A stretch of DNA of 64,000 nt from Saccharospirillaceae bacterium (lineage in GTDB: Bacteria > Pseudomonadota > Gammaproteobacteria > Pseudomonadales > Oceanobacteraceae): positions 62,001 through 126,000 of the forward strand of contig JAKVCS010000006.1 in the NCBI GenBank assembly GCA_022448365.1, read 5' to 3'. Position 1 is the first letter of the stretch. Every line of letters begins with the position of its first letter. Made by a program: the position numbers and the translations under genes. Under the pieces are notes generated by a model. That model was not told the DNA's origin and made no database searches. It saw only the letters and a list, made by a program, of their open reading frames with translations. Positions 8,808 to 14,682 of the stretch are shown in pieces.

Positions 8808-9434
8808 TTACGAAAAAACCTTATCAATGTAGTCCCTGTCATAATCGAGTATTAAATGATTATGACTCTGATACAGAGAATCCAAAGGCTCCCTACGATT
8901 TGAAACTACATCAATGCCTCGGTCATCATAGAGATTTAATACAAGTTGTTTTGTTCTGTTTATTAGATAAAATTCCCCATTGAGCTTAGGTTTTAAACTT
9001 GAAAAGTCAGTGTTAATTGCAGCTTTAAAAAGTTCCTCAGTGTTTACTTCAGTAGTTTTGATACCCGAAATTGTTGCTCTTTTCCAGCATTCACTTTTGT
9101 AATCTAAGTCTTCAGAATAGATTTCACGATGATCGGATAGTTCGATTTTGGCATCGTCAATTGAGTCCAACTGCTTAAAGATAAAACTGCGTTTCTTTAT
9201 TTTTCTTCGTCCATCAGAAAAAATCTGATACGCAATAGCAATGTCATCACTTTGCTCAAATACAGCGTGGAAGATACTCATTGCTCTTTCTAGTGCAACG
9301 CGAAAGTACTCACTGTTTAAGGTCTTACTCTCATCATTCCAAATTTCTAGATCAGGTGGACCGATCTCAAATCTCAATCCAAAAGGAGACTTATAAAACA
9401 ACGGTCGTTCTAATTTTATTTCAGAGTCATCCAT
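8808..9434 (-). CDS. DUF3885 domain protein
   Basis: 208 residues, soluble. N-terminal LFYKSPFGLRFEIGPP and YFRVALERAMSIFHAVFEQSDDI, and C-terminal LYDDRGIDVVS and LILDYDRDYIDKVF, are the conserved blocks I associate with DUF3885. The function of that family is unknown. The protein is acidic, without signal or membrane segments. It lies in the cassette array on the same strand as its neighbours. No toxin or antitoxin features are recognisable. Confidence 0.72.
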   Translation of the reverse strand: MDDSEIKLERPLFYKSPFGLRFEIGPPDLEIWNDESKTLNSEYFRVALERAMSIFHAVFEQSDDIAIAYQIFSDGRRKIKKRSFIFKQLDSIDDAKIELSDHREIYSEDLDYKSECWKRATISGIKTTEVNTEELFKAAINTDFSSLKPKLNGEFYLINRTKQLVLNLYDDRGIDVVSNRREPLDSLYQSHNHLILDYDRDYIDKVFS

Positions 9435-9459
9435 TTACTCAGTACTTCCAAGGTGAATA

Positions 9460-9543
9460 TAATGCTGCTATAAAAGGCGCGCGTTAGCGCGGCCAGTGGA
9501 GGCCGCTTTTTGGCCGGAACGATTTTTGATAGATTTGTTAACT
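9460..9543 (-). other. Possible attC remnant downstream of the 9544 gene
   Basis: The minus strand begins GTTAACAAATC right after the stop codon, as other attC sites here do, then has a GC-rich inverted repeat (GCGGCC/GGCCGC with a short spacer) and ends GCGCGCCTTTTATAGC. The position and left end fit, but the right core site is degenerate, so this may be a decayed site. Confidence 0.35.
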
Positions 9544-10299
9544 TTAACTAACAAAAACTTTTGGTACTAATATTTTTTCGAGGTCTATATCGTTTGTTAT
9601 TTCTAGATATGGTGCAAAGATAAAGTTTTTGGTTCTATTTATAATGTTGTGTCTTCTTCTTTCCTTATGGGAAATGCCTGGCATTATCAGTGTAATGAGG
9701 AAACCTTCAATAACAAAATTTACTGATACTTTCCCTTTTTCACCAAATGGCCGATGAAAGGGTGCAACAATTAGATCCTTTAGTTTGTCGGCACTGAAAC
9801 CAACTTTTGAATCAAAAATCCTTGATATTTTAATGCTGACTAAGTTTGTAGGAACAATTAAGTTTTGATATATGGATAATCTCAGCTTTTCAACTGTATT
9901 AGATTTGTAAAACTCATACGGAAAAACTGCGCCATTGTATGAATCATGGTTAGAGCAGGCAGCGCGCCACAATATGGAGATAAGAAAAATACAGATTCGG
10001 TTAGTGTCAATGCCACTAAAAGTAACTCCAGCTTCAGACCTTTTTGCTACGCCACCATGCCCTCGCAAAACACCAATGGAATACCTTTCATACGTGCTGT
10101 TTAGGTGCTGCTCACATACACCGCAAAGCTGATATGTAGCCCAGCTATCACTGCTTTCTTTATACCCAAGTAAAGAGCTATCCAATATCTTGGCATGCCC
10201 ATTGTTAGCGGCCAATATACGCCTAAAGAAAGCATCAGGAATGGCATGCGAGTTACGAAGATCATCACTCAGAAGACAAAGCTTACATACGGTATTCAT
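9544..10299 (-). CDS. Uncharacterised protein with CxxC...SHAIP...CxxC zinc-finger-like N-terminus
   Basis: 251 residues. The N-terminus has CKLC (residues 5-8), then SHAIPDAFFRRIL and, about residue 60, CGVCEQHLN. This resembles the paired-cysteine HNH/recombination-type zinc knuckles of many uncharacterised cassette and prophage proteins; a full HNH catalytic motif is not visible. The C-terminal part is basic with GISHKERRRHN. No membrane segment. Its start codon follows one copy of the duplicated 232-bp leader by 17 bases, so it is the first gene of the downstream half-array. Confidence 0.55.
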   Translation of the reverse strand: MNTVCKLCLLSDDLRNSHAIPDAFFRRILAANNGHAKILDSSLLGYKESSDSWATYQLCGVCEQHLNSTYERYSIGVLRGHGGVAKRSEAGVTFSGIDTNRICIFLISILWRAACSNHDSYNGAVFPYEFYKSNTVEKLRLSIYQNLIVPTNLVSIKISRIFDSKVGFSADKLKDLIVAPFHRPFGEKGKVSVNFVIEGFLITLIMPGISHKERRRHNIINRTKNFIFAPYLEITNDIDLEKILVPKVFVS

Positions 10300-10315
10300 T
10301 CGGTGCTCATAGAAG

Positions 10316-10547
10316 TTAACAGTTTATTCGTGTGCGTGCCTGATATTCCAGCGAGAGTCCTTCGAGATTGCTCGTATAACTAATTGATTTCATTGTGAAA
10401 CCTCCCTTAGCAAGACAACTCCTTTCCAGAAAAGCGGGCGCGCACACTATTTCGCCTACGGTATGCCTACTATCTTGTAAACCACGTCCGTAAGCCGCTG
10501 ATTTATTTAGTGTTTAAAATATCATCAGAGAGAAATACGGGCAAGCA
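10316..10547 (-). repeat. Duplicated cassette leader, copy 1
   Basis: About 96% identical to 13063-13293 over 232 bases (about nine substitutions and one indel). On the minus strand it starts with TTGCCC-17 bases-TATTTT, a credible -35/-10 pair (10544-10539 and 10521-10516), and ends at ACTGTTAA. The sequence across its end reads GTTAACT, a GTTRRRY-like core, immediately before the next gene. A 22-25 codon ORF inside changes frame between copies, which argues against translation. It behaves like a promoter/attI-type leader but no integrase adjoins it. Confidence 0.9.
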
Positions 10548-10697
10548 CGCAGCGAGCAAACTGCACTACCTTAGCTTGAATCTATGAAATAATACTGTCC
10601 TGAAGAAGGAAGCGTTCGAACGGTAGCTGCAGCTGCTTAAAGCTGGAGGAAATGTACTATGGAATTTAGTCATAACTGTCGCAGTTCAAACTTGATA
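10548..10697. other. Non-coding spacer between leader copy 1 and the 10698 gene
   Basis: 150 bases without a supported gene. An attC site would be expected here downstream of the 10698 gene, but I find only a short AACTG-CGA-CAGTT hairpin and no core pair, so the site is either lost or very divergent. Confidence 0.4.
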
Positions 10698-10985
10698 CTA
10701 GGTGTTTATTTCACAAAGCTTTTTATCTACTTTTTTAGTGCTAGATTCGATTAATTTTGTGAATATAACACTATTAGATTGGTAGTTATTAAAGAGTAAA
10801 GTGTAATTTTTACCTGAGAATCCATCTATTGAAGAGTAAGCTTCTACTTTCGCTGTTTTACCAAACCACGAAAACTTTTGATCAATTGGTGTAATACAAT
10901 CGCCACGAGTATATTTAGGATTTTCATTAGCAATAGCACCAAATGAAAACACTAGAATTAGAAAACAAAGATACTTATTTTTCAC
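10698..10985 (-). CDS. Small exported protein of unknown function
   Basis: 95 residues with a clear signal peptide (MKNKYLCFLILVFSFGAIA, cleavage near residue 19-20) and a short mature domain with two cysteines (GDCITP and KKLCEIN) that could form a disulphide in the periplasm. I do not recognise the family. Small exported proteins are common integron cassette products. It ends just before a 150-base spacer and the copy 1 leader; its upstream side abuts a good attC site. Confidence 0.6.
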   Translation of the reverse strand: MKNKYLCFLILVFSFGAIANENPKYTRGDCITPIDQKFSWFGKTAKVEAYSSIDGFSGKNYTLLFNNYQSNSVIFTKLIESSTKKVDKKLCEINT

Positions 10986-11002
10986 CTATCATCCTTGAAA
11001 AC

Positions 11003-11112
11003 ATAACGCCCGCGTCACAGGCTAAATTTTTGTTGTGACTTCTGGCATAAAATGGCGCAGCCATGCCAAAAGGTGCAGCGGAAATTTAGTCCTTGGTGCA
11101 CGTGCTTGTTAC
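11003..11112 (-). other. attC site between DUF3644 and small exported protein cassettes
   Basis: The minus strand starts TGTAACAAGCACG, with the stop codon of the DUF3644 gene inside the simple site, and ends GCGGGCGTTATG. Inner arms CTAAATTT and AAATTTAG pair perfectly, and a smaller GGCAT/ATGCC hairpin lies within. The length of about 110 bases and the AACAAGC...GGGCGTTA ends are typical of long attC sites. Confidence 0.75.
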
Positions 11113-12194
11113 ATGCGATGCTGTTCGACATCCAGTTTCTCTCCATTTCGTTCTTTCTTCCTTAATTCAGCAAACTCTAGCTCTGTAGTTTGCATAAAGT
11201 GAATAAGGAATGTTACCCATGCCTCTTGATAAACATAGTCGTTATGAGGTTCATCATAGAGACAAAACTCTGCCTGAGTATTAAAGGGTTCATCTGAACC
11301 GTTAGCAGGTCTAATTTCGAATAGCTTGTATAAGGTTGTATGCAGATTCTGAGTAATAGACTTACCGTTTAGACCTTCATTCACTCTCTTAACAACCTCT
11401 GAGGGTTTTAGCCTACGGACGTTTGCTGCCTCTATTTTTACGGTTTTATCTTTAATAATTACATTAAGCTTTTCGTAAGCTTCTTTATCTTCATCACTGA
11501 GCGAATCCCATTTTACAAACTCAACAGCGGCATCAGCTCTATTGGTATTAGAAATTTTGGGAATTTGTATTAGCTTTATACTATATTCTTGAGAATTATA
11601 TGTATTGTCGTCTAGAGTATTTCTATACTTTTCGACAAATGCCACGATTTCTGCCAGATCCTTTGATAATGCAGACCGATTAGCTTGCTCTTGTTGCTGA
11701 GTCCTTATTTGAGAGAACTGCAGACTATAGACTAGCGCCTCATTGATTGAATATGTGCTCCCAAAAAAATCTATTAACTGGCTTTCATAGTTAAATAGTA
11801 AGGATTGGCATTCACCAAAAATAAGAGTATCGACCTCTCTTTTTTCGATGTGACGATGCTCAATTTTGTTTCTAAGCTTGATAAAGAAGTTAAGGTTTGA
11901 CTCAACAGCAGCTGGTAATTCACCGTACTTCTTAATACACGTTGCAAGCTCCCATGCCTTCTTTTCTCCATCCACGGTATCGTAGCGGCCGTTCTTCTTT
12001 TTGTAATAGAAACGATCGCCTATTGTAGAATTGAAATGTGCATGAAATAGCCTTGTCCAAGCCATGATCATCATTGTGATGAAACCTTCACTACGGAAGG
12101 TTGTTCTCGGCTTGTTGTATATTTCGACCGCTAAAAGGGCTGAATCTATAGAAGCGTCCAGAATGGATTTAGTCTTTCCTTTGCGTAACTTCAA
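11109..12194 (-). CDS. DUF3644 / HEPN-motif protein, candidate RNase
   Basis: 361 residues, soluble. The N-terminal half carries the DUF3644 pattern: SALLAVEIYNKPRTTFRSE, MAWTRLFHAHF and a helical region ending in FFIKLRNKIEHRH. The last contains R108-N-x3-H113, the RNxxxH signature of HEPN nucleases. HEPN proteins often act as RNA-cleaving toxins or phage-defence effectors; that role is inferred. The C-terminal half (residues 240-330) contains a PSEVVKRVNEGLNGKSITQ segment that could bind nucleic acid. It is a cassette gene flanked by attC sites, next to a barstar cassette but not co-translated with it. Confidence 0.7.
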   Translation of the reverse strand: MKLRKGKTKSILDASIDSALLAVEIYNKPRTTFRSEGFITMMIMAWTRLFHAHFNSTIGDRFYYKKKNGRYDTVDGEKKAWELATCIKKYGELPAAVESNLNFFIKLRNKIEHRHIEKREVDTLIFGECQSLLFNYESQLIDFFGSTYSINEALVYSLQFSQIRTQQQEQANRSALSKDLAEIVAFVEKYRNTLDDNTYNSQEYSIKLIQIPKISNTNRADAAVEFVKWDSLSDEDKEAYEKLNVIIKDKTVKIEAANVRRLKPSEVVKRVNEGLNGKSITQNLHTTLYKLFEIRPANGSDEPFNTQAEFCLYDEPHNDYVYQEAWVTFLIHFMQTTELEFAELRKKERNGEKLDVEQHRM

Positions 12195-12212
12195 TTTTAC
12201 TTCCTAGTACAT

Positions 12213-12288
12213 GTAACGCCGCCAACAGCGGCCGAGCGTAGCGAGGTCCAGCGCACAAAGTGCGCGATGCTGCTTGGCCTTGTTAGCA
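12213..12288 (-). other. attC site between barstar and DUF3644 cassettes
   Basis: The minus strand reads GCTAACAAGGCC at the left and GGCGGCGTTACA at the right, with interior GCGCAC-TTT-GTGCGC and CAGCAT/CGCTG-type arms and a GCGGCC/GGCCGC-like element. This is a textbook attC of about 76 bases. It lies between the barstar stop (12310) and the DUF3644 start (12194). Confidence 0.85.
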
Positions 12289-12309
12289 CGTGGGTCAGTT
12301 ACTAAATTG

Positions 12310-12633
12310 CTATTCATCCTCGAACTCGATTCCATCACCCGAGGGACTATCTTGCTCAAATATAACCCGCCTTTCTGGGAACTCTTTTGCGTAATCTTGC
12401 AAACACTGTACAAAGCCATCATGTAAATCTGGAAGAAAACCTTTTAGAGCCGCTAGCCCTTCTACTTTCAATGTTTTTGGCATAGATGATTGCTTATCAT
12501 CAGTGATGCAATCCCAGAACGCATCTAGGTTAAAGCCATAATAGCCAGGAAAATCAAGCTTCTTGGTTACATACTCATGGAATGTTTCCTCATCCATGAT
12601 TCCTGACATATCTATGAGTAATTCTTCAATCAT
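12310..12633 (-). CDS. Barstar-family protein (orphan RNase inhibitor-like)
   Basis: 107 residues. FPGYYGFNLDAFWDCITDD is the barstar core in which aspartates bind the barnase active site; LPDLHDGFVQCLQDY and the acidic C-terminus also fit. The frame is open 22 codons upstream into the attC region; ATG 12633 gives the normal barstar start (MIEELLIDMSG). Barstar family members inhibit secreted or toxin RNases. No barnase-like gene is in the window, so the partner is elsewhere, lost, or this is an immunity-type orphan. Barstar-like genes are recurrent integron cassettes. Confidence 0.85.
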   Translation of the reverse strand: MIEELLIDMSGIMDEETFHEYVTKKLDFPGYYGFNLDAFWDCITDDKQSSMPKTLKVEGLAALKGFLPDLHDGFVQCLQDYAKEFPERRVIFEQDSPSGDGIEFEDE

Positions 12634-12643
12634 CGTTTCGAGT

Positions 12644-12740
12644 GCTAACGCCGCGCACAGCGGCTGGCAAAACTGGCGGTTTTTGTGCGAATAGCACAAA
12701 AAGTGACAGGTTTGACAGTCCGTTGCTGCGCCTTGTTAAG
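12644..12740 (-). other. attC site between the 12742 gene and barstar cassette
   Basis: The minus strand starts ACTTAACAAGGCGCAGCAACGG, a consensus RYYYAAC site and left arm, and ends GCGGCGTTAGCA. The interior holds TTTTTGTGC-tattc-GCACAAAAA, a perfect 9-bp hairpin, plus ACTGTC/GCCAGT-type arms. This is the clearest integron attC of the window. Confidence 0.88.
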
Positions 12741-12741
12741 T

Positions 12742-13056
12742 TTATTTTTTAACCCGTTTTTGAGCAAAACCTACGAACCACTGTAATAACAATAGCGATA
12801 TTAGGGGCAAGTAAACATAGTACAGGTTTTGCTGACTAAGAGAGTAAGCGAAACTAATTCCTTCTCTACGCTCTTTATAAGCAATTTTCTGGACTTGTTC
12901 CTTAGTATATTGATCTTCTTCATACTTGCCTGGTGCGACTGCATAAGTTGCAAAACAGAACGCTATTCCATTTATAAGGACGATTAAAGTGAGTACTCTC
13001 AGAATTATTAACACGTAACCCAATAACGTCTCAATATTGTTCACTAAACTCTCCAT
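12742..13056 (-). CDS. Small membrane protein, two predicted TM segments
   Basis: 104 residues with hydrophobic segments at about 11-39 and 79-95, separated by a charged loop (YEEDQYTKEQVQKIAYKERR). No family recognised. It is the first gene of the array on the minus strand: its start codon lies 7 bases from the end of leader copy 2 (core GTTAAGT), and an attC follows directly after its stop. It should therefore be the cassette best placed to be transcribed from the leader promoter. Confidence 0.6.
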   Translation of the reverse strand: MESLVNNIETLLGYVLIILRVLTLIVLINGIAFCFATYAVAPGKYEEDQYTKEQVQKIAYKERREGISFAYSLSQQNLYYVYLPLISLLLLQWFVGFAQKRVKK

Positions 13057-13062
13057 GTAAAC

Positions 13063-13293
13063 TTAACAGTTTATTCGTGTGCGTGCCTGATATTCCAGGA
13101 GAGTCTTTCGAGATTACTCGTGTAACTAACTGATTTCATTGTGAAACCTTCCTTAGCAAGACAATTCCTTTCCAGAAAAGCGGGCGCGCACACTATGTCG
13201 CCTACGGTATGCCTACTATCTTGTAAACCACGTCCGTAAGCCGCTGATTTCTTTAGTGTTTAAAATATCATCAGAGAGAAATACGGGCAAGCA
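13063..13293 (-). repeat. Duplicated cassette leader, copy 2
   Basis: Second copy of the 232-bp sequence at 10316-10547. The promoter-like pair is at 13290-13285 (TTGCCC) and 13267-13262 (TATTTT) on the minus strand with a 17-base spacer. The downstream end is ACTGTTAAGT, a full GTTRRRY core, and the cassette begins there. A 22-codon ORF at 13071-13139 is out of frame with its counterpart in copy 1. It is the boundary between the array and the chromosomal DksA-like gene. Confidence 0.9.
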
Positions 13294-13301
13294 AACCGAG
13301 C

Positions 13302-13325
13302 CATTATTACACCACCGTAATAATG
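13302..13325. promoter_or_regulatory. Perfect 9-bp palindrome upstream of the DksA-like gene
   Basis: CATTATTAC-ACCACC-GTAATAATG, 91 bases before ATG 13416. The size and AT-rich arms suit a dimeric repressor operator, possibly of the Fur/Zur type given that the downstream gene encodes a zinc-finger protein, but it does not match a consensus I can confirm. Confidence 0.4.
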
Positions 13326-13415
13326 ATTTTCAATCCAACCCCATTATCACCACCATCCAAAGGCATATACTGAATTCAGAAGCCAAACAACCAGCAACAA
13401 CATCCGGAGTTCACT

Positions 13416-13682
13416 ATGGCAGTTGGATGGGCAAAAGACGGTGCGGTACAGGATCAGATCGACGCGACGGTATCGGATGCCGTCGCGCTGGCACGCAGTC
13501 GTATCAGCCATGGCGAAAGTCTGAGCCATTGCGAAGAGTGTGGTAACGATATTCCTGAGGCACGCCAACAGGCGATTCCTGGCGTACGTTTATGTGTGTT
13601 GTGTCAGAGTGAGCTGGACGAACAGCAGAAGGCAGTATCGGGTTATAACCGCCGGGGAAGTAAAGATAGCCAGTTGCGATAG
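13416..13682 (+). CDS. DksA/TraR-family C4 zinc-finger protein (YbiI-like)
   Basis: 88 residues. CEECGNDIPEARQQAIPGV and RLCVLCQ give the C-x2-C-x17-C-x2-C zinc site and IPEARxxAxPG helix of the DksA/TraR zinc domain. The long coiled-coil of true DksA is missing, as in E. coli YbiI. Members may bind the RNA polymerase secondary channel, but the short forms are not characterised. ATG 13416 is preceded by CATCCGGAG at suitable distance. It is the first chromosomal gene after the array. Confidence 0.9.
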   Translation: MAVGWAKDGAVQDQIDATVSDAVALARSRISHGESLSHCEECGNDIPEARQQAIPGVRLCVLCQSELDEQQKAVSGYNRRGSKDSQLR

Positions 13683-13710
13683 ATCTTCTGATGATCTCTC
13701 AGATACAAAA

Positions 13711-13740
13711 ACGCCCGCCTGATTTTCATCAGGCGGGCTC
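13711..13740 (-). terminator. Intrinsic terminator of plsC (convergent pair)
   Basis: Perfect 11-bp stem GCCCGCCTGAT/ATCAGGCGGGC with a 4-base loop. On the minus strand it is followed by GTTTTTG, so it ends plsC transcription; the plus side has no T-run. Confidence 0.85.
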
Positions 13741-13768
13741 CCATTACGAATAACTCAAAGCAGTACGA

Positions 13769-14503
13769 TTAATCCAGCGACCCATCATAACCCGGTGCCA
13801 GCTTAGTCAGTCGATTGGTCTCTTCTTCGATCAACTGCTGACAGTGACGCGCCAGTTCCGGCGCATCATCCTGAGTTAAGCCTTGAGTGCTGATCGGCTC
13901 CATACAATGCATCTTCAGTACACCCGATTTAAAGCGATTATAATTCAGTGTTTTCGAGTGCCAGGCAAACGCAACCGGCTGAATCGGTACCTGAGCCTCA
14001 ATCGCTAATTTAAAGGCACCTAATTTAAAAGGCAGTGGTTTACCGTAGTTGCGGGTACCTTCCGGAAAAATAACCAGATTCAGATTATTCTTGGTCAACT
14101 TTTTAGCCGATTTTTCCAGAGCTTGCTTCGCTTTATCACGACGCTCTCGTTTTACCATGATGTTTCCGGCCAATAAGAAAACAGCACCAATAAAGGGAAT
14201 ATAAACGAGTTCCCATTTTGCCAATGCCACTGTGCCTTTGCGGATCAACCGTGTGCAATAAAATAAGTCTTCGTTGCCCTGATGATTTGCGACAATTACC
14301 GTCGCCTGCTTTGGCTCCAGGCGTTCTGGGTGGGTCACATCGAGAGTGATGCCCCAATAACGTTTAAACACAGCAAATGCGACGATACAAATATCACCCA
14401 TATTATTGCGGTGCATCGGTCGGATGAACACCAGAGGCAGCAGTGCCAGCGCCACCAGTGCTAACAACACGTAGGCGACTATCAGTCGGATTCTATAAAT
14501 CAT
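13769..14503 (-). CDS. plsC: 1-acyl-sn-glycerol-3-phosphate acyltransferase (PlsC family)
   Basis: Acylates lysophosphatidic acid in phospholipid synthesis at the inner membrane. 244 residues with an N-terminal hydrophobic segment (5-28), the catalytic HX4D motif in NHQGNEDLF, FPEGTRNYGKPLPFK (motif III, glycerol phosphate binding), and VPIQPVAF (motif IV). Length is normal. It is transcribed toward the DksA-like gene and is followed by a strong terminator. A fatty-acid desaturase gene lies next to it, giving a small lipid-modification neighbourhood. Confidence 0.92.
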   Translation of the reverse strand: MIYRIRLIVAYVLLALVALALLPLVFIRPMHRNNMGDICIVAFAVFKRYWGITLDVTHPERLEPKQATVIVANHQGNEDLFYCTRLIRKGTVALAKWELVYIPFIGAVFLLAGNIMVKRERRDKAKQALEKSAKKLTKNNLNLVIFPEGTRNYGKPLPFKLGAFKLAIEAQVPIQPVAFAWHSKTLNYNRFKSGVLKMHCMEPISTQGLTQDDAPELARHCQQLIEEETNRLTKLAPGYDGSLD

Positions 14504-14614
14504 GGAAACTTCAGGGTACGGTTTTTTGAGTTTTCGGCGGGATACTGGCCAAGTCGGCTATATTAGCATTGAATTTAGGTCAAACAATGGCCGAACAGCC
14601 GCAGTGACCACGAC

Positions 14615-14646
14615 AAAAAGCCCACCGGAATGTAACCCGATGGGCC
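14615..14646 (-). terminator. Intrinsic terminator of the desaturase fusion gene
   Basis: On the minus strand GCCCATCGGG-ttacatt-CCGGTGGGC is followed by TTTTTG, 38 bases after the stop of the 14683 gene. Confidence 0.85.
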
Positions 14647-14682
14647 TCAAGAATAAAATCATCAATAAAAAGGGACGATCAA

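Noticed and set aside
10659-10754. 31-codon ORF preceded by GGAGG on the plus strand
   Set aside because: Good ribosome-like site, but it overlaps the 10698 gene antisense and has no recognisable sequence pattern.
13071-13139. 22-codon ORF inside leader copy 2 (and counterpart in copy 1)
   Set aside because: A one-base indel changes its frame between the two otherwise 96% identical copies, so selection for a peptide is unlikely.
13256-13546. 96-codon ORF overlapping leader copy 2 and the DksA-like gene
   Set aside because: Out of frame shadow of the DksA-like gene; no integrase similarity in its N-terminus.
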